A stretch of 63,173 bases of DNA. It comes from Rhodoferax sp. (GTDB lineage: Bacteria; Pseudomonadota; Gammaproteobacteria; Burkholderiales; Burkholderiaceae_C). The notes under the pieces are model-generated. The model worked only from the letters and a program-made list of their open reading frames with translations. It was not told the origin of the DNA and did not search any database. A program made the translations under genes and the position numbers. The stretch is from the NCBI GenBank assembly GCA_008015235.1, contig SSFF01000016.1, forward strand, positions 1 to 63,173, read 5' to 3'. Shown here in pieces: positions 34,562 through 44,788 of this stretch (position 1 is its first letter; every line of letters begins with the position of its first letter).

Positions 34562-35878
34562 TCAAGCTTTGGGCAGGAGCAGGAGTTGAAGCTCCGCCAG
34601 TGACGCGTACAAAGGTGTGCTGATGAGACGCGAGATGGCACTGGCCAGCAAAGCACTTGCCATCAGGCTCAATACCAGGGCATGCCCATCCACCATTTCC
34701 ATGACGATGATGAAAGCCGTGAGGGGGGCTTGCGTCACAGCGGCCAGGAAGGCCGCCATGCCAAGGGCTATCAAGGTGGGTGGATTGGCATAGGAAGTCC
34801 ACTGCGCCACGTCACCGCCCATGGCACCACCGATGGCGAGCGATGGCGCAAAGATGCCTCCGGGCACACCCGCCCAGGCAGTAAGCCATGTCGTAACGAA
34901 TTTGAGCACCACATACAGTGCATTGGTGTCGCCCGTGTTTTCCAGCGCTGCCTTGGTGTGCGCATAACCACTTCCGAACGTTGCGCCTGCCGTGACTACG
35001 CCGATGATGGCAATACCCATTCCACACGCTGCAGCGAAGACCACGGGCCGCGCCGCCCGTTGCGCGCTGAACCAATCCGGTGAACGTCCCGCCAGCGATA
35101 CAACCAGCAAGCGGGAAAACATGCCACCCAGGATGCCGCATGCCACGGACACCAGGATGCCCGGAAGCAGTGCACTCCAGCCAAAGCCCTCCACGTGAAT
35201 GATGCCGAAGTAGCTGCCATTGCCATACACCGATACGCCCATGAGGCCGGCCAGCACGATGGCGGCGATGGTCAGGCTGTGGTTACGGTGCTCTGGCTTG
35301 CGTGTGAGTTCTTCAATCGCGAACATGACCCCGCCCAGCGGTGTGTTGAAGGCGGCGGCTATGCCCGCCGAACCACCGGCCACCAGAAGGCTGTGTTCAC
35401 TGATCTGGGATCGCTTGGGTAACCAGCGGCGCACACTGTGCATGACGCCGGCGGCGATTTGCACCGAGGGGCCCTCACGACCCAGCGACAGGCCACCCAA
35501 GAGTCCCCAGGCGGTGAGAAGCATCTTGGCCAAGGAGAGTCGCAAAGACACGAAAAGGCCCCGCGTTTCATCGGTCACCGCGGGGTCTTGTGCCGCCATT
35601 GTTTGTGGAATTCCCGAGCCAGCAGCTCCCGGGAAATACCGCCGGGTTACCCAGACGATTGCCGCGGCTGTGGCCGGTGTCCACAGCAAGGGGGCCCACC
35701 AGTGGGCAGCCTGCAGTTGGAAAAACAAAGCCAGCGCATGCTCGGTGAGCCAGGTGAAACAGACGACGGTCAGCCCCGCCAGGGCGGCAAATGCAATGAA
35801 CAGCGCGCGCCCTCGCCAGAGGTGGGTGTCATACAGCTCATTCCTGAACGTGGAATAAATATGGGGGTGCTGCCGCAT
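34562..35878 (-). CDS. ClC-type chloride channel/transporter
   Basis: A 438-residue inner-membrane protein with the three ClC selectivity-filter motifs: GSGIPQ, GREGPSVQ with the gating glutamate, and GGIFAPSLAIGG. AIEELTRKP keeps the glutamate that in E. coli ClC-ec1 passes protons, so a 2 Cl-/H+ exchanger is more likely than a channel. Its role would be acid tolerance or electrical shunting. It converges on the CPA antiporter with a 31-base gap and is divergent from the DapB-like gene, whose promoter region contains a TTTGTACAAA-type site. Confidence 0.92.
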   Translation of the reverse strand: MRQHPHIYSTFRNELYDTHLWRGRALFIAFAALAGLTVVCFTWLTEHALALFFQLQAAHWWAPLLWTPATAAAIVWVTRRYFPGAAGSGIPQTMAAQDPAVTDETRGLFVSLRLSLAKMLLTAWGLLGGLSLGREGPSVQIAAGVMHSVRRWLPKRSQISEHSLLVAGGSAGIAAAFNTPLGGVMFAIEELTRKPEHRNHSLTIAAIVLAGLMGVSVYGNGSYFGIIHVEGFGWSALLPGILVSVACGILGGMFSRLLVVSLAGRSPDWFSAQRAARPVVFAAACGMGIAIIGVVTAGATFGSGYAHTKAALENTGDTNALYVVLKFVTTWLTAWAGVPGGIFAPSLAIGGAMGGDVAQWTSYANPPTLIALGMAAFLAAVTQAPLTAFIIVMEMVDGHALVLSLMASALLASAISRLISTPLYASLAELQLLLLPKA

Positions 35879-35915
35879 TTCCTTGTCGCTCCAGTCATCA
35901 CTGGGTGAATCATAT

Positions 35916-35927
35916 ATTGGTACAAAT
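35916..35927. promoter_or_regulatory. Candidate MarR operator, site 1
   Basis: ATTGGTACAAAT, one mismatch from the palindrome ATTTGTACAAAT found at two other promoters nearby. A half site ATTTGTA follows at 35940-35946. It lies between divergent clc and the dapB-like gene and may serve both. Confidence 0.55.
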
Positions 35928-35986
35928 GTAATTTGCTATATTTGTAGCGGTGTATCGATGAAGCAACACAGAAGAAGGAGACCGGC

Positions 35987-36730
35987 ATGAAAGTTGGACT
36001 GATCGGCTTTGGGAAGGCAGGTAGTGCAGTTGCCCATGTATTGAATGAGGATCCGCGTTATTCATTGGAGTGGATTGCCACGCGCAGCGGTAGCCCGAGT
36101 TCGGTGGAGCTCGGAGGAGCCAGCATCCCGGTGACGGCATTGGATCGAGAAACCTTGGCCGACTGGCTGGACCTCCACCCAGTGGACGCATTGGTGGATT
36201 TTTCGAATGCAGGCGCCGCGGCCGTTTACAGCACGGAAGTCATGCGCAGGGGCCTGACCTTGGTCACCGCGATTTCGTCGTATGACGAGGAGCAATTGGC
36301 GGAAATTCGCGCCATGGGGGAGCATGCCAAGGTGCTGTGTTCCCCCAACATCACTGTCGGCATCAACTTCCTGATCATGGCGGCACGGCTGTTGCGAGAG
36401 ATTGCACCATTTGCAGACGTGGAAATTCTGGAGCAGCACTTCCGTGAAAAGCCCGAGGTGTCGGGCACTGCCAAGAAGATTGCCGAACACCTGGATGTTG
36501 GTGGTGAAAAAATCACTTCCATGCGCCTGGGTGGAATCGTGGGACACCATGAAGTCATCTTTGGCTTCCCATACCAGACAGTGCGGCTGATACACGATTC
36601 CATCAGGCGTGAGGCATTTGGCACGGGAGCTGCCTTTGCCTTGAACGAACTGCGCCACTGCGCCAACGGGTTCTATACGTTTGATGACCTGCTGATGAAA
36701 CGCGTACGCGCACAGCTTATGCAGCCATAG
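35987..36730 (+). CDS. DapB-like reductase paralogue
   Basis: A cytosolic protein of 247 residues resembling 4-hydroxy-tetrahydrodipicolinate reductase. An N-terminal nucleotide-binding loop GFGKAG (7-12) is followed by DFSNAGAA and SPNITVGINFLI. The catalytic region reads EQHFREKPEVSGTA, keeping the His and Lys equivalent to E. coli H159 and K163 (here His151 and Lys155) but departing from the usual HHRHK-DAPSGTA form. This suggests a changed substrate, for example another imine or amino-acid dehydrogenase reaction. AAGGAG lies just upstream. It forms an operon with the marR gene 33 bases downstream. It is not next to other lysine genes. Confidence 0.75.
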   Translation: MKVGLIGFGKAGSAVAHVLNEDPRYSLEWIATRSGSPSSVELGGASIPVTALDRETLADWLDLHPVDALVDFSNAGAAAVYSTEVMRRGLTLVTAISSYDEEQLAEIRAMGEHAKVLCSPNITVGINFLIMAARLLREIAPFADVEILEQHFREKPEVSGTAKKIAEHLDVGGEKITSMRLGGIVGHHEVIFGFPYQTVRLIHDSIRREAFGTGAAFALNELRHCANGFYTFDDLLMKRVRAQLMQP

Positions 36731-36763
36731 CCGCACCAGCCGACTGGCGCGCGGAGGCACCGT

Positions 36764-37285
36764 ATGATTTGGTCCTTCCGAGTTTTTGTCGCGCCCATGA
36801 AAAAATCATCGCCATCCGCCAAATCTCCTGACACCGCTACGGTGGTATTGCGTCAGTTCCGGGTGGTTTTCAATGCGGTACGGACGCATTTTCGCCAAAT
36901 GGAGAAAGATACAGGGCTGGGTGGTGCACAGGTATGGGCGCTGAGCCTGGTGCACAGAACACCCGGTATTGGGGTTGGGGACATTGCCCTGGGCATGGAA
37001 ATCCACCAGTCCACGGCCAGCAACTTGGTCAAAGTTCTGCTGAAGAAGGAGCTGATCTCCATGACCAAGTCTGCAGTAGACAAGCGCGTGGTGGAGTTGC
37101 GTGTAACCACAACAGGCAAGGCGGCGCTCAAGACGATTCCCGGTCCATTTGAAGGTGTGTTGCCGGATGCCTTGCGCCAGCTCGATGAAGCCACATTGGC
37201 CAGTCTTCACCACGACTTGGAAAAGTTGGTGAAAGTGCTGGCGGCCGACGAGGATGCCGGCAGTATTCCCCTAGCACACCTGTAA
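36764..37285 (+). CDS. MarR-family regulator
   Basis: A regulator of 173 residues with the MarR winged helix: IGVGDIALGMEIHQSTASNLVKVL forms the recognition region, followed by the wing MTKSAVDKRVVELRVTTTGK with the typical Asp-Arg pair. GGAGG (36753-36757) six bases upstream supports the start at 36764 rather than 36797. Co-transcribed with the dapB-like gene. Three nearby promoters share the palindrome ATTTGTACAAAT, which is the size and symmetry expected for a MarR dimer, so this protein is the natural candidate to bind them. That link is an inference. Confidence 0.85.
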   Translation: MIWSFRVFVAPMKKSSPSAKSPDTATVVLRQFRVVFNAVRTHFRQMEKDTGLGGAQVWALSLVHRTPGIGVGDIALGMEIHQSTASNLVKVLLKKELISMTKSAVDKRVVELRVTTTGKAALKTIPGPFEGVLPDALRQLDEATLASLHHDLEKLVKVLAADEDAGSIPLAHL

Positions 37286-37582
37286 TTCAAGGCAAGCGCT
37301 CCGTAAAGGATGCCTTAGATTTTCTCTGCGCTGCGCTGCGCTGGTGCTTGCACTGATGCGAGCTTGTGTGTCGCAGACCACTTGCTGCCCATGTTCTGGC
37401 CAGCTGCGTTGCGCCTGCGCGCTGGCCTAGTCCAGTCTCTGCTAGGCTTTCAGTACGGCGCGTCACGTAACCTGACTCCTGTCCATTGACGGCAACCACC
37501 GTGGGCGCCGTGTTTCCAGGTATTAGAATCCACTCAAACACATTTGTACAAATGCAATAAGTGACAGTGGATGGAGACAGGA
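37286..37582 (+). other. 297-bp intergenic region before the stress protein gene
   Basis: No gene seen. TAGAAT at 37524-37529 is a plausible -10 element. If used, transcription would start around 37536, just before the operator palindrome at 37542-37553. A GCTGCGCTGCGCTGG-type short repeat lies near 37327. Confidence 0.45.
37542..37553. promoter_or_regulatory. Candidate MarR operator, site 2
   Basis: A perfect palindrome ATTTGTACAAAT, 29 bases before the universal stress protein start and just downstream of a possible -10 element, a position suited to repression. Confidence 0.65.
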
Positions 37583-38134
37583 ATGCAGAAGAAGCTGTTG
37601 GTGGTTTTGGATGGCGGGCCATTGGACATGCATGTAGCCTCGCGGGCTATCGTGTTGGCGCGTGAACGACGCGCGGACCTGCGCGTACTCTATGTATGCC
37701 CTCCGCCTGTACCACTGGGCGAAGTCATCCCAACGGATGCAGGGATCGTCGTAGTGCCAGAACCCCCCGGCTCTGGCGAAGGAGCCCCCGGTATCAATGC
37801 GTTGGAGAAGGTGCGTGCGATGGCTGAAAGCGCTGGTGTGCATGCGCGTGTGCGTCGGTTGGAGCATCCGAGTCCTGCCAAGGAAATCACGCACCAGGCG
37901 TGGACCCATGGATGCGAATGGATTTTGGTCGCGGTGCACAGTGACAGCCTGTGGCAGCGCTTGTGCGGCAAGTCACTGAATGCAGAACTCCTTGCCTTGT
38001 CCAAGGTGCCGGTTTTGTTCTGCACAGAAGACACCCAGCGCAGTGGGCGCATGACCACTGGTCCTGCGGGCTTGCATGCGCGCTTGCGGCGCATCGAGTT
38101 GCGCGAGCGGCGGGCCCGCGAGTTGAACGACTAA
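37583..38134 (+). CDS. Universal stress protein family (UspA-like)
   Basis: A 183-residue cytosolic protein with the Usp fold: KLLVVLDGGPLDMHVASRAI at the N-terminus and GCEWILVAVHSDSLWQRLCG then SLNAELLALSKVPVLFC at the C-terminal half. The usual ATP-binding G-2X-G-9X-G pattern is only partly present, so nucleotide binding is uncertain. A C-terminal Arg-rich extension (LRRIELRERRARELND) is unusual. GGAGA at 37573-37577 selects the start at 37583 over 37571. It is preceded by the palindrome at 37542 and followed by a hairpin. Confidence 0.85.
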   Translation: MQKKLLVVLDGGPLDMHVASRAIVLARERRADLRVLYVCPPPVPLGEVIPTDAGIVVVPEPPGSGEGAPGINALEKVRAMAESAGVHARVRRLEHPSPAKEITHQAWTHGCEWILVAVHSDSLWQRLCGKSLNAELLALSKVPVLFCTEDTQRSGRMTTGPAGLHARLRRIELRERRARELND

Positions 38135-38159
38135 AAAAATGAGGCCCCGGCAGGGCCTC
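38133..38159 (-). terminator. Hairpin with T-tract on the minus strand
   Basis: GAGGCCC (38141-38147) and GGGCCTC (38153-38159) with a 5-base loop. The poly-T side (seven A on the plus strand, 38133-38139) is in the minus direction, although the neighbouring genes are on the plus strand. Confidence 0.6.
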
Positions 38160-38211
38160 AAAACGACTCACTTGGATCAGACCGCGTCGAACTCGCGGTG
38201 CATGCAATTAT

Positions 38212-38223
38212 ATTTGTACAAAT
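38212..38223. promoter_or_regulatory. Candidate MarR operator, site 3
   Basis: A perfect palindrome ATTTGTACAAAT overlapping the first bases of the most likely start codon of the next gene, after a TTATAT that could be a -10 element. Confidence 0.6.
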
Positions 38224-38773
38224 GATTAGTTTGAAAAAAATTACTGCGTTTCATGGATCGCGAATCCTGCGGCCTTTGGGCATGGTGCTAGCCTGGCTCG
38301 TCATGGCAACGAATGCCTTCGCCCAGGCCAACCTTGGGCAGTCAATGACTGCGATCGAATGGTTGGGGGAGCCCGAACGGCGTCTCCATGCGCACATTGC
38401 AGACCTGCTTGAGGTAGAGACCGCAGCGGTGGGACAGCCCAACAGCAAGCGCACCACCACATGGGAGTCCCAGCAGTTCCGGATCGGTGACTGGAATGCC
38501 ACGACCACTTTCCATGTCGTAGACGGTCGGGTGAAGCGTATGCTGCAGGAGGCAGTCGCGCCGCAGCAGTTTTGCGCCGAATCCTCGGATTGGGGGCCTG
38601 TCGGTTTGGAGCTGCGTGAGGCATTGGACGCTGCACCCATGGTCTATGCGCCGACAATGGTCTCTGGAGTGTGGCAGCAAGCAGCCCTTTGGCATGTGAA
38701 GCGGTTGACGGTGGTTTTGTACCGTACGCTCGTTGTGGATGGAGAGTGCCGGGTCAGAATGACTGTCCAATGA
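38222..38773 (+). CDS. Exported hypothetical protein
   Basis: I do not recognise a family. The product is 183 residues with a signal peptide (LRPLGMVLAWLVMATNAFAQ) and a soluble periplasmic part. The ATG at 38222 overlaps the palindrome at 38212-38223; a GTG at 38198 and an ATG at 38282 are alternatives, and none has a clear ribosome binding site, so a leaderless or short-leader transcript is possible. It ends 43 bases before the P-type ATPase start and probably shares its transcript, making an accessory role in that transport system a reasonable guess. Confidence 0.6.
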   Translation: MISLKKITAFHGSRILRPLGMVLAWLVMATNAFAQANLGQSMTAIEWLGEPERRLHAHIADLLEVETAAVGQPNSKRTTTWESQQFRIGDWNATTTFHVVDGRVKRMLQEAVAPQQFCAESSDWGPVGLELREALDAAPMVYAPTMVSGVWQQAALWHVKRLTVVLYRTLVVDGECRVRMTVQ

Positions 38774-38816
38774 AATGGCAGCCTACTTGGCTGCCACAAC
38801 CGTAGTAAAGGTTGCC

Positions 38817-41534
38817 ATGACTGCACAGTTGCCATCTGAAAAAATAGCTCCGTTCTGGCATGCACTTACTGGTGAGCAAGTTCTCAGTACGCTGGACGTT
38901 GGTGCTAAGGGCTTGAATGGTTCAGAGGCGCAGAGGCGCTTGCTGCAGCATGGGCCGAATCGCTTGCCGAGTGCGCGGCAAAAAAAGGGCTGGCAACGAT
39001 TTCTCCTGCAGTTTCACAACGTATTGATATACGTTTTGTTGGTCTGTGCAGGCACCACAGCCATTCTGGGCCATTGGGTAGATACAGGCGTCATATTGGC
39101 AGTGGTATTGGTCAATGCGGTCATCGGCTTTGTTCAGGAGGGAAAAGCTGAGAAGGCCATGGATGCCATACGTCACATGCTTGCACCCAGCGCCAACGTG
39201 CTGCGCGAGGGGGCGCGCAGGACTGTTCCTGGAGAGTCCCTTGTCCCTGGGGACATCGTCATGTTGGAGGCGGGTGACAAGGTGCCCGCTGATTTGCGCT
39301 TGTTGCAGGCCCATGGACTTACCGTGCAGGAGGCCATCCTGACAGGTGAATCAGTGCCTGCACTCAAGCAGTCTGAAGCAGTGTCTGAAGACGCACCGCT
39401 GGGTGATCGCACGAGCATGCTTTTTTCCGGCACCTTGATCGCGGCCGGTCAGGGGCAAGGTGTGGTGGTGGCCACAGGGGCGCTGACTGAAATTGGGCGC
39501 ATTAGCGGAATGCTCGCCTCTGTGGAGACGCTCACGACGCCGTTGGTCAGGCAAATGGGAGAGTTTTCCAGGTGGCTGACGGTCTTCATACTATTGGTTG
39601 CGGGCCTGTTGCTGGCCTATGGCTATTTCGTGGGTCATCACCCCTTTACCGAGCTGTTCATGGCAGTTGTTGGTTTGTCGGTTGCCGCAATACCGGAGGG
39701 GCTTCCGGCGGTACTGACCATCACGCTGGCTGTGGGGGTGCAGTCCATGGCGCGCCGCCACGCGATTGTTCGGCGCTTGCCTGCCATCGAAACCATTGGC
39801 TCTGTATCGGTGATATGCACCGACAAAACGGGGACCTTGACACGCAACGAAATGATGGTGGTTTCAGTGCTGACCCACCAGCACTGCTTCGCATTGGATG
39901 GCGATGGCTACATGCCAGAGGGAGATTTGCACCTGAAGGATGTCAAGGTTTCGGCAAAGGAGCATGGTGTTTTGATCGAAATTGCACGGGCAACTGCACT
40001 GTGCAATGACGCACAACTTGGACAGAAAGACGGCGTTTGGCGTGTGGAAGGCGATCCTATGGAAGGGGCGCTGCTGGCTTTTGCAGGGAAGATTGAACCT
40101 ATGCTGTGCCAGACCGCTTCGGCGTGGACGCGCACGGACGTTATTCCTTTCGATGCCAAGCACCGGTTCATGGCAACCCTGCACCACGACCACGACCAGC
40201 ACGCGTTCGCATTCGTCAAGGGTGCCCCAGAACGCCTGCTGGAAATGTGTCGCCATCAGCGCACTGTGGACGGAGCTACTGTGCCGTTGGATGTGGGGTA
40301 TTGGACTGCACAGGCAGGCATTCTGGCTGCGCAAGGGCAACGCATTCTGGCGATTGGTGTTCGTTCGCTTGTCCCGTCGCATACCGTTTTGGAACATGCC
40401 GACATCGACGGTTCGCTGACCTTGCTGGGCATGGTTGGCATGATCGATCCGCCCCGCTCGGAAGCCATTGTTGCCATTCGGGAATGCCACTCGGCAGGTA
40501 TCGGTGTGAAGATGATTACCGGAGACCATGCGCAAACGGCGCAAGCCATAGCCCGGCAGATTGGACTTGCCAACACGTCGCTGGTACTGTCTGGCGCTGA
40601 CCTAGATGCCATGGACGAAGCACAGTTGAGGCACGCAGTGCTCGCGTGTGATGTTTTTGCACGCACCAGTCCGGAGCACAAGCTGCGACTCGTGACCGCC
40701 TTGCAGTCCCACGGGATGACTGTGGCCATGACGGGAGACGGGGTGAACGATGCCCCCGCGCTGCGGCGGGCAGACGCCGGTATCGCCATGGGAAAAAAAG
40801 GTTCCGAGGCCGCGAAGGAGGCTGCTGAACTTGTGCTGGCCGACGACAATTTCGCGTCCATAGTCTCTGCTGTACGCGAAGGGCGTACGGTCTATGACAA
40901 CATCCGCAAGGTCATCAGCTGGACACTACCCACCAACGCGGGTGAGGCCATGACTGTGATCGTGGCACTGTTGTTTGGCCTGACGCTACCGGTGACGCCA
41001 GTGCAAATACTCTGGATCAACCTGATCACAGCCGTTACGCTCGGAATTGCTTTGGCCTTTGAGCCAACAGAGCGCAACACCATGCTTCGGCCTCCCAGGG
41101 AAAGGGGGGAGTCGCTGCTCAACGGCGAACTGGTATGGCACATCCTGCTGGTCTCCATACTGTTCCTGTGCGGTGTGTACGGCATATACGCCTATGCCAT
41201 GGGCCGTGGCTATTCGCTGGAGCTTGCCCGTACCTTGGCGGTCAATACCCTGGTGGTCATGGAAATATTCCACCTGTTTTTCGTGCGCAATTTTTACAGT
41301 ACATCCCTGAACTGGAAGGCCGTGCGCGGCACGCCTGTGATCTGGGGTGTTGTAGCCACAGTCACCGTCGCCCAGTTGGCTATCACGTACGCACCACCAT
41401 TGCAGGGCATCTTTGAAACTGAGTCTGTTCCCATCTTGGATGGGATGCTGGTATTGGCAGTTGGAGTTGCATTATTCGCCATGGTTGAGATTGAGAAAAA
41501 AATTCGACTCAATTGGCAAAGTTCAACCAGCTAG
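38817..41534 (+). CDS. P-type ATPase, Ca2+/cation-transporting (type II)
   Basis: A cation pump of 905 residues. The actuator motif TGES is at 176-179, the helix motif AIPEGLPAVL around 291-300, the phosphorylation site DKTGT with Asp336, and the hinge TGDGVNDAPALRRADAGIAMG follows later. M5 keeps the Asn and Glu of the SERCA calcium site (PTNAGEAM), but M6 reads NLITAVTLGIALAFEP, lacking the aspartate of SERCA (NLVTDGLPA). Calcium specificity is therefore uncertain; Na+, K+ or H+ are possible. TAAAGG (38807-38812) supports the start at 38817 rather than 38775. Confidence 0.9.
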   Translation: MTAQLPSEKIAPFWHALTGEQVLSTLDVGAKGLNGSEAQRRLLQHGPNRLPSARQKKGWQRFLLQFHNVLIYVLLVCAGTTAILGHWVDTGVILAVVLVNAVIGFVQEGKAEKAMDAIRHMLAPSANVLREGARRTVPGESLVPGDIVMLEAGDKVPADLRLLQAHGLTVQEAILTGESVPALKQSEAVSEDAPLGDRTSMLFSGTLIAAGQGQGVVVATGALTEIGRISGMLASVETLTTPLVRQMGEFSRWLTVFILLVAGLLLAYGYFVGHHPFTELFMAVVGLSVAAIPEGLPAVLTITLAVGVQSMARRHAIVRRLPAIETIGSVSVICTDKTGTLTRNEMMVVSVLTHQHCFALDGDGYMPEGDLHLKDVKVSAKEHGVLIEIARATALCNDAQLGQKDGVWRVEGDPMEGALLAFAGKIEPMLCQTASAWTRTDVIPFDAKHRFMATLHHDHDQHAFAFVKGAPERLLEMCRHQRTVDGATVPLDVGYWTAQAGILAAQGQRILAIGVRSLVPSHTVLEHADIDGSLTLLGMVGMIDPPRSEAIVAIRECHSAGIGVKMITGDHAQTAQAIARQIGLANTSLVLSGADLDAMDEAQLRHAVLACDVFARTSPEHKLRLVTALQSHGMTVAMTGDGVNDAPALRRADAGIAMGKKGSEAAKEAAELVLADDNFASIVSAVREGRTVYDNIRKVISWTLPTNAGEAMTVIVALLFGLTLPVTPVQILWINLITAVTLGIALAFEPTERNTMLRPPRERGESLLNGELVWHILLVSILFLCGVYGIYAYAMGRGYSLELARTLAVNTLVVMEIFHLFFVRNFYSTSLNWKAVRGTPVIWGVVATVTVAQLAITYAPPLQGIFETESVPILDGMLVLAVGVALFAMVEIEKKIRLNWQSSTS

Positions 41535-41593
41535 CAGATTCTTCAAATCTAGCTGTTCACTATCCCCGGCTGTGCCGAGGAGGTTGCAAGTGA

Positions 41594-42880
41594 CTATCCA
41601 TGCGTCAGACCGTACTGCACAATGTAAGTAAGCGCACCGCACGCATAGCCGATAAGCGCAAGCCAGCTAATGCGTTTGACATACCAAAAGAAGTCAATCT
41701 TTTCCAAACCCATGGCTGCCACGCCTGCCGCAGATCCAATGATTAATAGTGAGCCACCTGTGCCAGCACAGTAGGCCATGAATTCCCACAGGAAGCTGTC
41801 GGTGGGGTACTGCTCCAGGCTGTACATGCCCATACTGGCGGCAACCAGGGGCACGTTGTCGACTATGGCACTGACCATTCCAATCAATAACACAATAATG
41901 TCTTGCCGCCCCACAGTGGTGTCAAGCCACTTGGCAATGTCAGACAGGATGTGGGTGTGCTCCAGCACAGCCACGCTCAGCAGGATGCCGATGAAGAACA
42001 CGATGGAGCTCATGTCGATGCGGGTGAGCGCCCGTGCCAGGGTGAGGCGCTGTTTCTTCAGGTCTTCGGTCTTGCGGTGTACCAGGTCGCCCACCAGCCA
42101 CAAGGCACCCAAGCCCAGCAAAATGCCCATGAAGGGTGGCAAGTGAGTGATGGTCTTGAAGACCGGGACAAGCACCAAAATCGACAAACCCATGAAGAAC
42201 ATGAGGTTGCGCTCGAAAGCACTGGTTTCGAAGGGCTCTTCATCTAGGTTGCGTTGGGCAGCGATGACAGGACGCTTGCCAAGTACCATGGCGGTTACCA
42301 TCAAAGGCACCAACAGGTTGACCAGTGAAGGCAGGAACAGGCCTTTCATGATTTCTACAGCCGTGATCTGCCCCCCGATCCACAGCATGGTGGTGGTGAC
42401 GTCGCCAATCGGTGACCAGGCACCCCCGGCATTGGCCGCAATGATGATGATGCCGGCAAAGAACAGGCGGTCTTCGCGCTTGTCGAGCAGCTTCTTCATC
42501 AGCGACACCATGACGATGGTGGTCGTCAGGTTGTCGAGGATGGCACTGAGGAAGAAGGCAACGAAGCCAACCATCCACATCAGGCTGGAGAGCTTCTTTG
42601 TCTTGATGCGTGAGGTAATGACCTCGAATCCATTGTGTGCGTCCACTACTTCGACGATAGTCATGGCACCCATGAGGAAGAACACGATTTGTGCCGTGCC
42701 CATGAGCGATTCGTTGAGGTGCTCACCGACCAGGTGGGCATCGCCCTGGCCCAGGGCATAGACCGTCCACAGCAGCCCGGCGCCCAGCAGGGCGCTGGCC
42801 GATTTGTTGATGTGCAGCGGGTGTTCAAGTGCAATGGCGGCGTAGGCCAGCACAAAGATGATGACAAGGGTGGTCAGCAT
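41594..42880 (-). CDS. nhaD: NhaD-type Na+/H+ antiporter
   Basis: A membrane protein of 428 residues in the ion-transporter (IT) superfamily NhaD group, with about twelve helices. Recognisable stretches are VGFVAFFLSAILDNLTTTIV with the Asp-Asn pair, AANAGGAWSPIGDVTTTMLW and VSAIVDNVPLVAASMGMY, which form the symmetrical hairpin-loop sites. It exports Na+ or Li+ for protons, chiefly at alkaline pH. Convergent with the P-type ATPase (59-base gap) and on the same strand as, but behind a terminator from, the TRAP permease genes. It closes the ion-homeostasis block. Confidence 0.92.
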   Translation of the reverse strand: MLTTLVIIFVLAYAAIALEHPLHINKSASALLGAGLLWTVYALGQGDAHLVGEHLNESLMGTAQIVFFLMGAMTIVEVVDAHNGFEVITSRIKTKKLSSLMWMVGFVAFFLSAILDNLTTTIVMVSLMKKLLDKREDRLFFAGIIIIAANAGGAWSPIGDVTTTMLWIGGQITAVEIMKGLFLPSLVNLLVPLMVTAMVLGKRPVIAAQRNLDEEPFETSAFERNLMFFMGLSILVLVPVFKTITHLPPFMGILLGLGALWLVGDLVHRKTEDLKKQRLTLARALTRIDMSSIVFFIGILLSVAVLEHTHILSDIAKWLDTTVGRQDIIVLLIGMVSAIVDNVPLVAASMGMYSLEQYPTDSFLWEFMAYCAGTGGSLLIIGSAAGVAAMGLEKIDFFWYVKRISWLALIGYACGALTYIVQYGLTHG

Positions 42881-42902
42881 GCCGTCTCCTTGGGGGGTAT
42901 GG

Positions 42903-42927
42903 AAAAAGGGGCCCCGCAGGGCCCCTT
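42903..42927 (-). terminator. Terminator of the TRAP permease operon
   Basis: Stem GGGGCCC/GGGCCCC with loop CGCA, followed on the minus strand by five T (42903-42907). It lies 17 bases after the dctM-type stop and before nhaD. Confidence 0.85.
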
Positions 42928-42943
42928 GCTGTGTCGGACCGTG

Positions 42944-44787
<1,844 letters not shown>

Positions 44788-44788
<1 letters not shown>

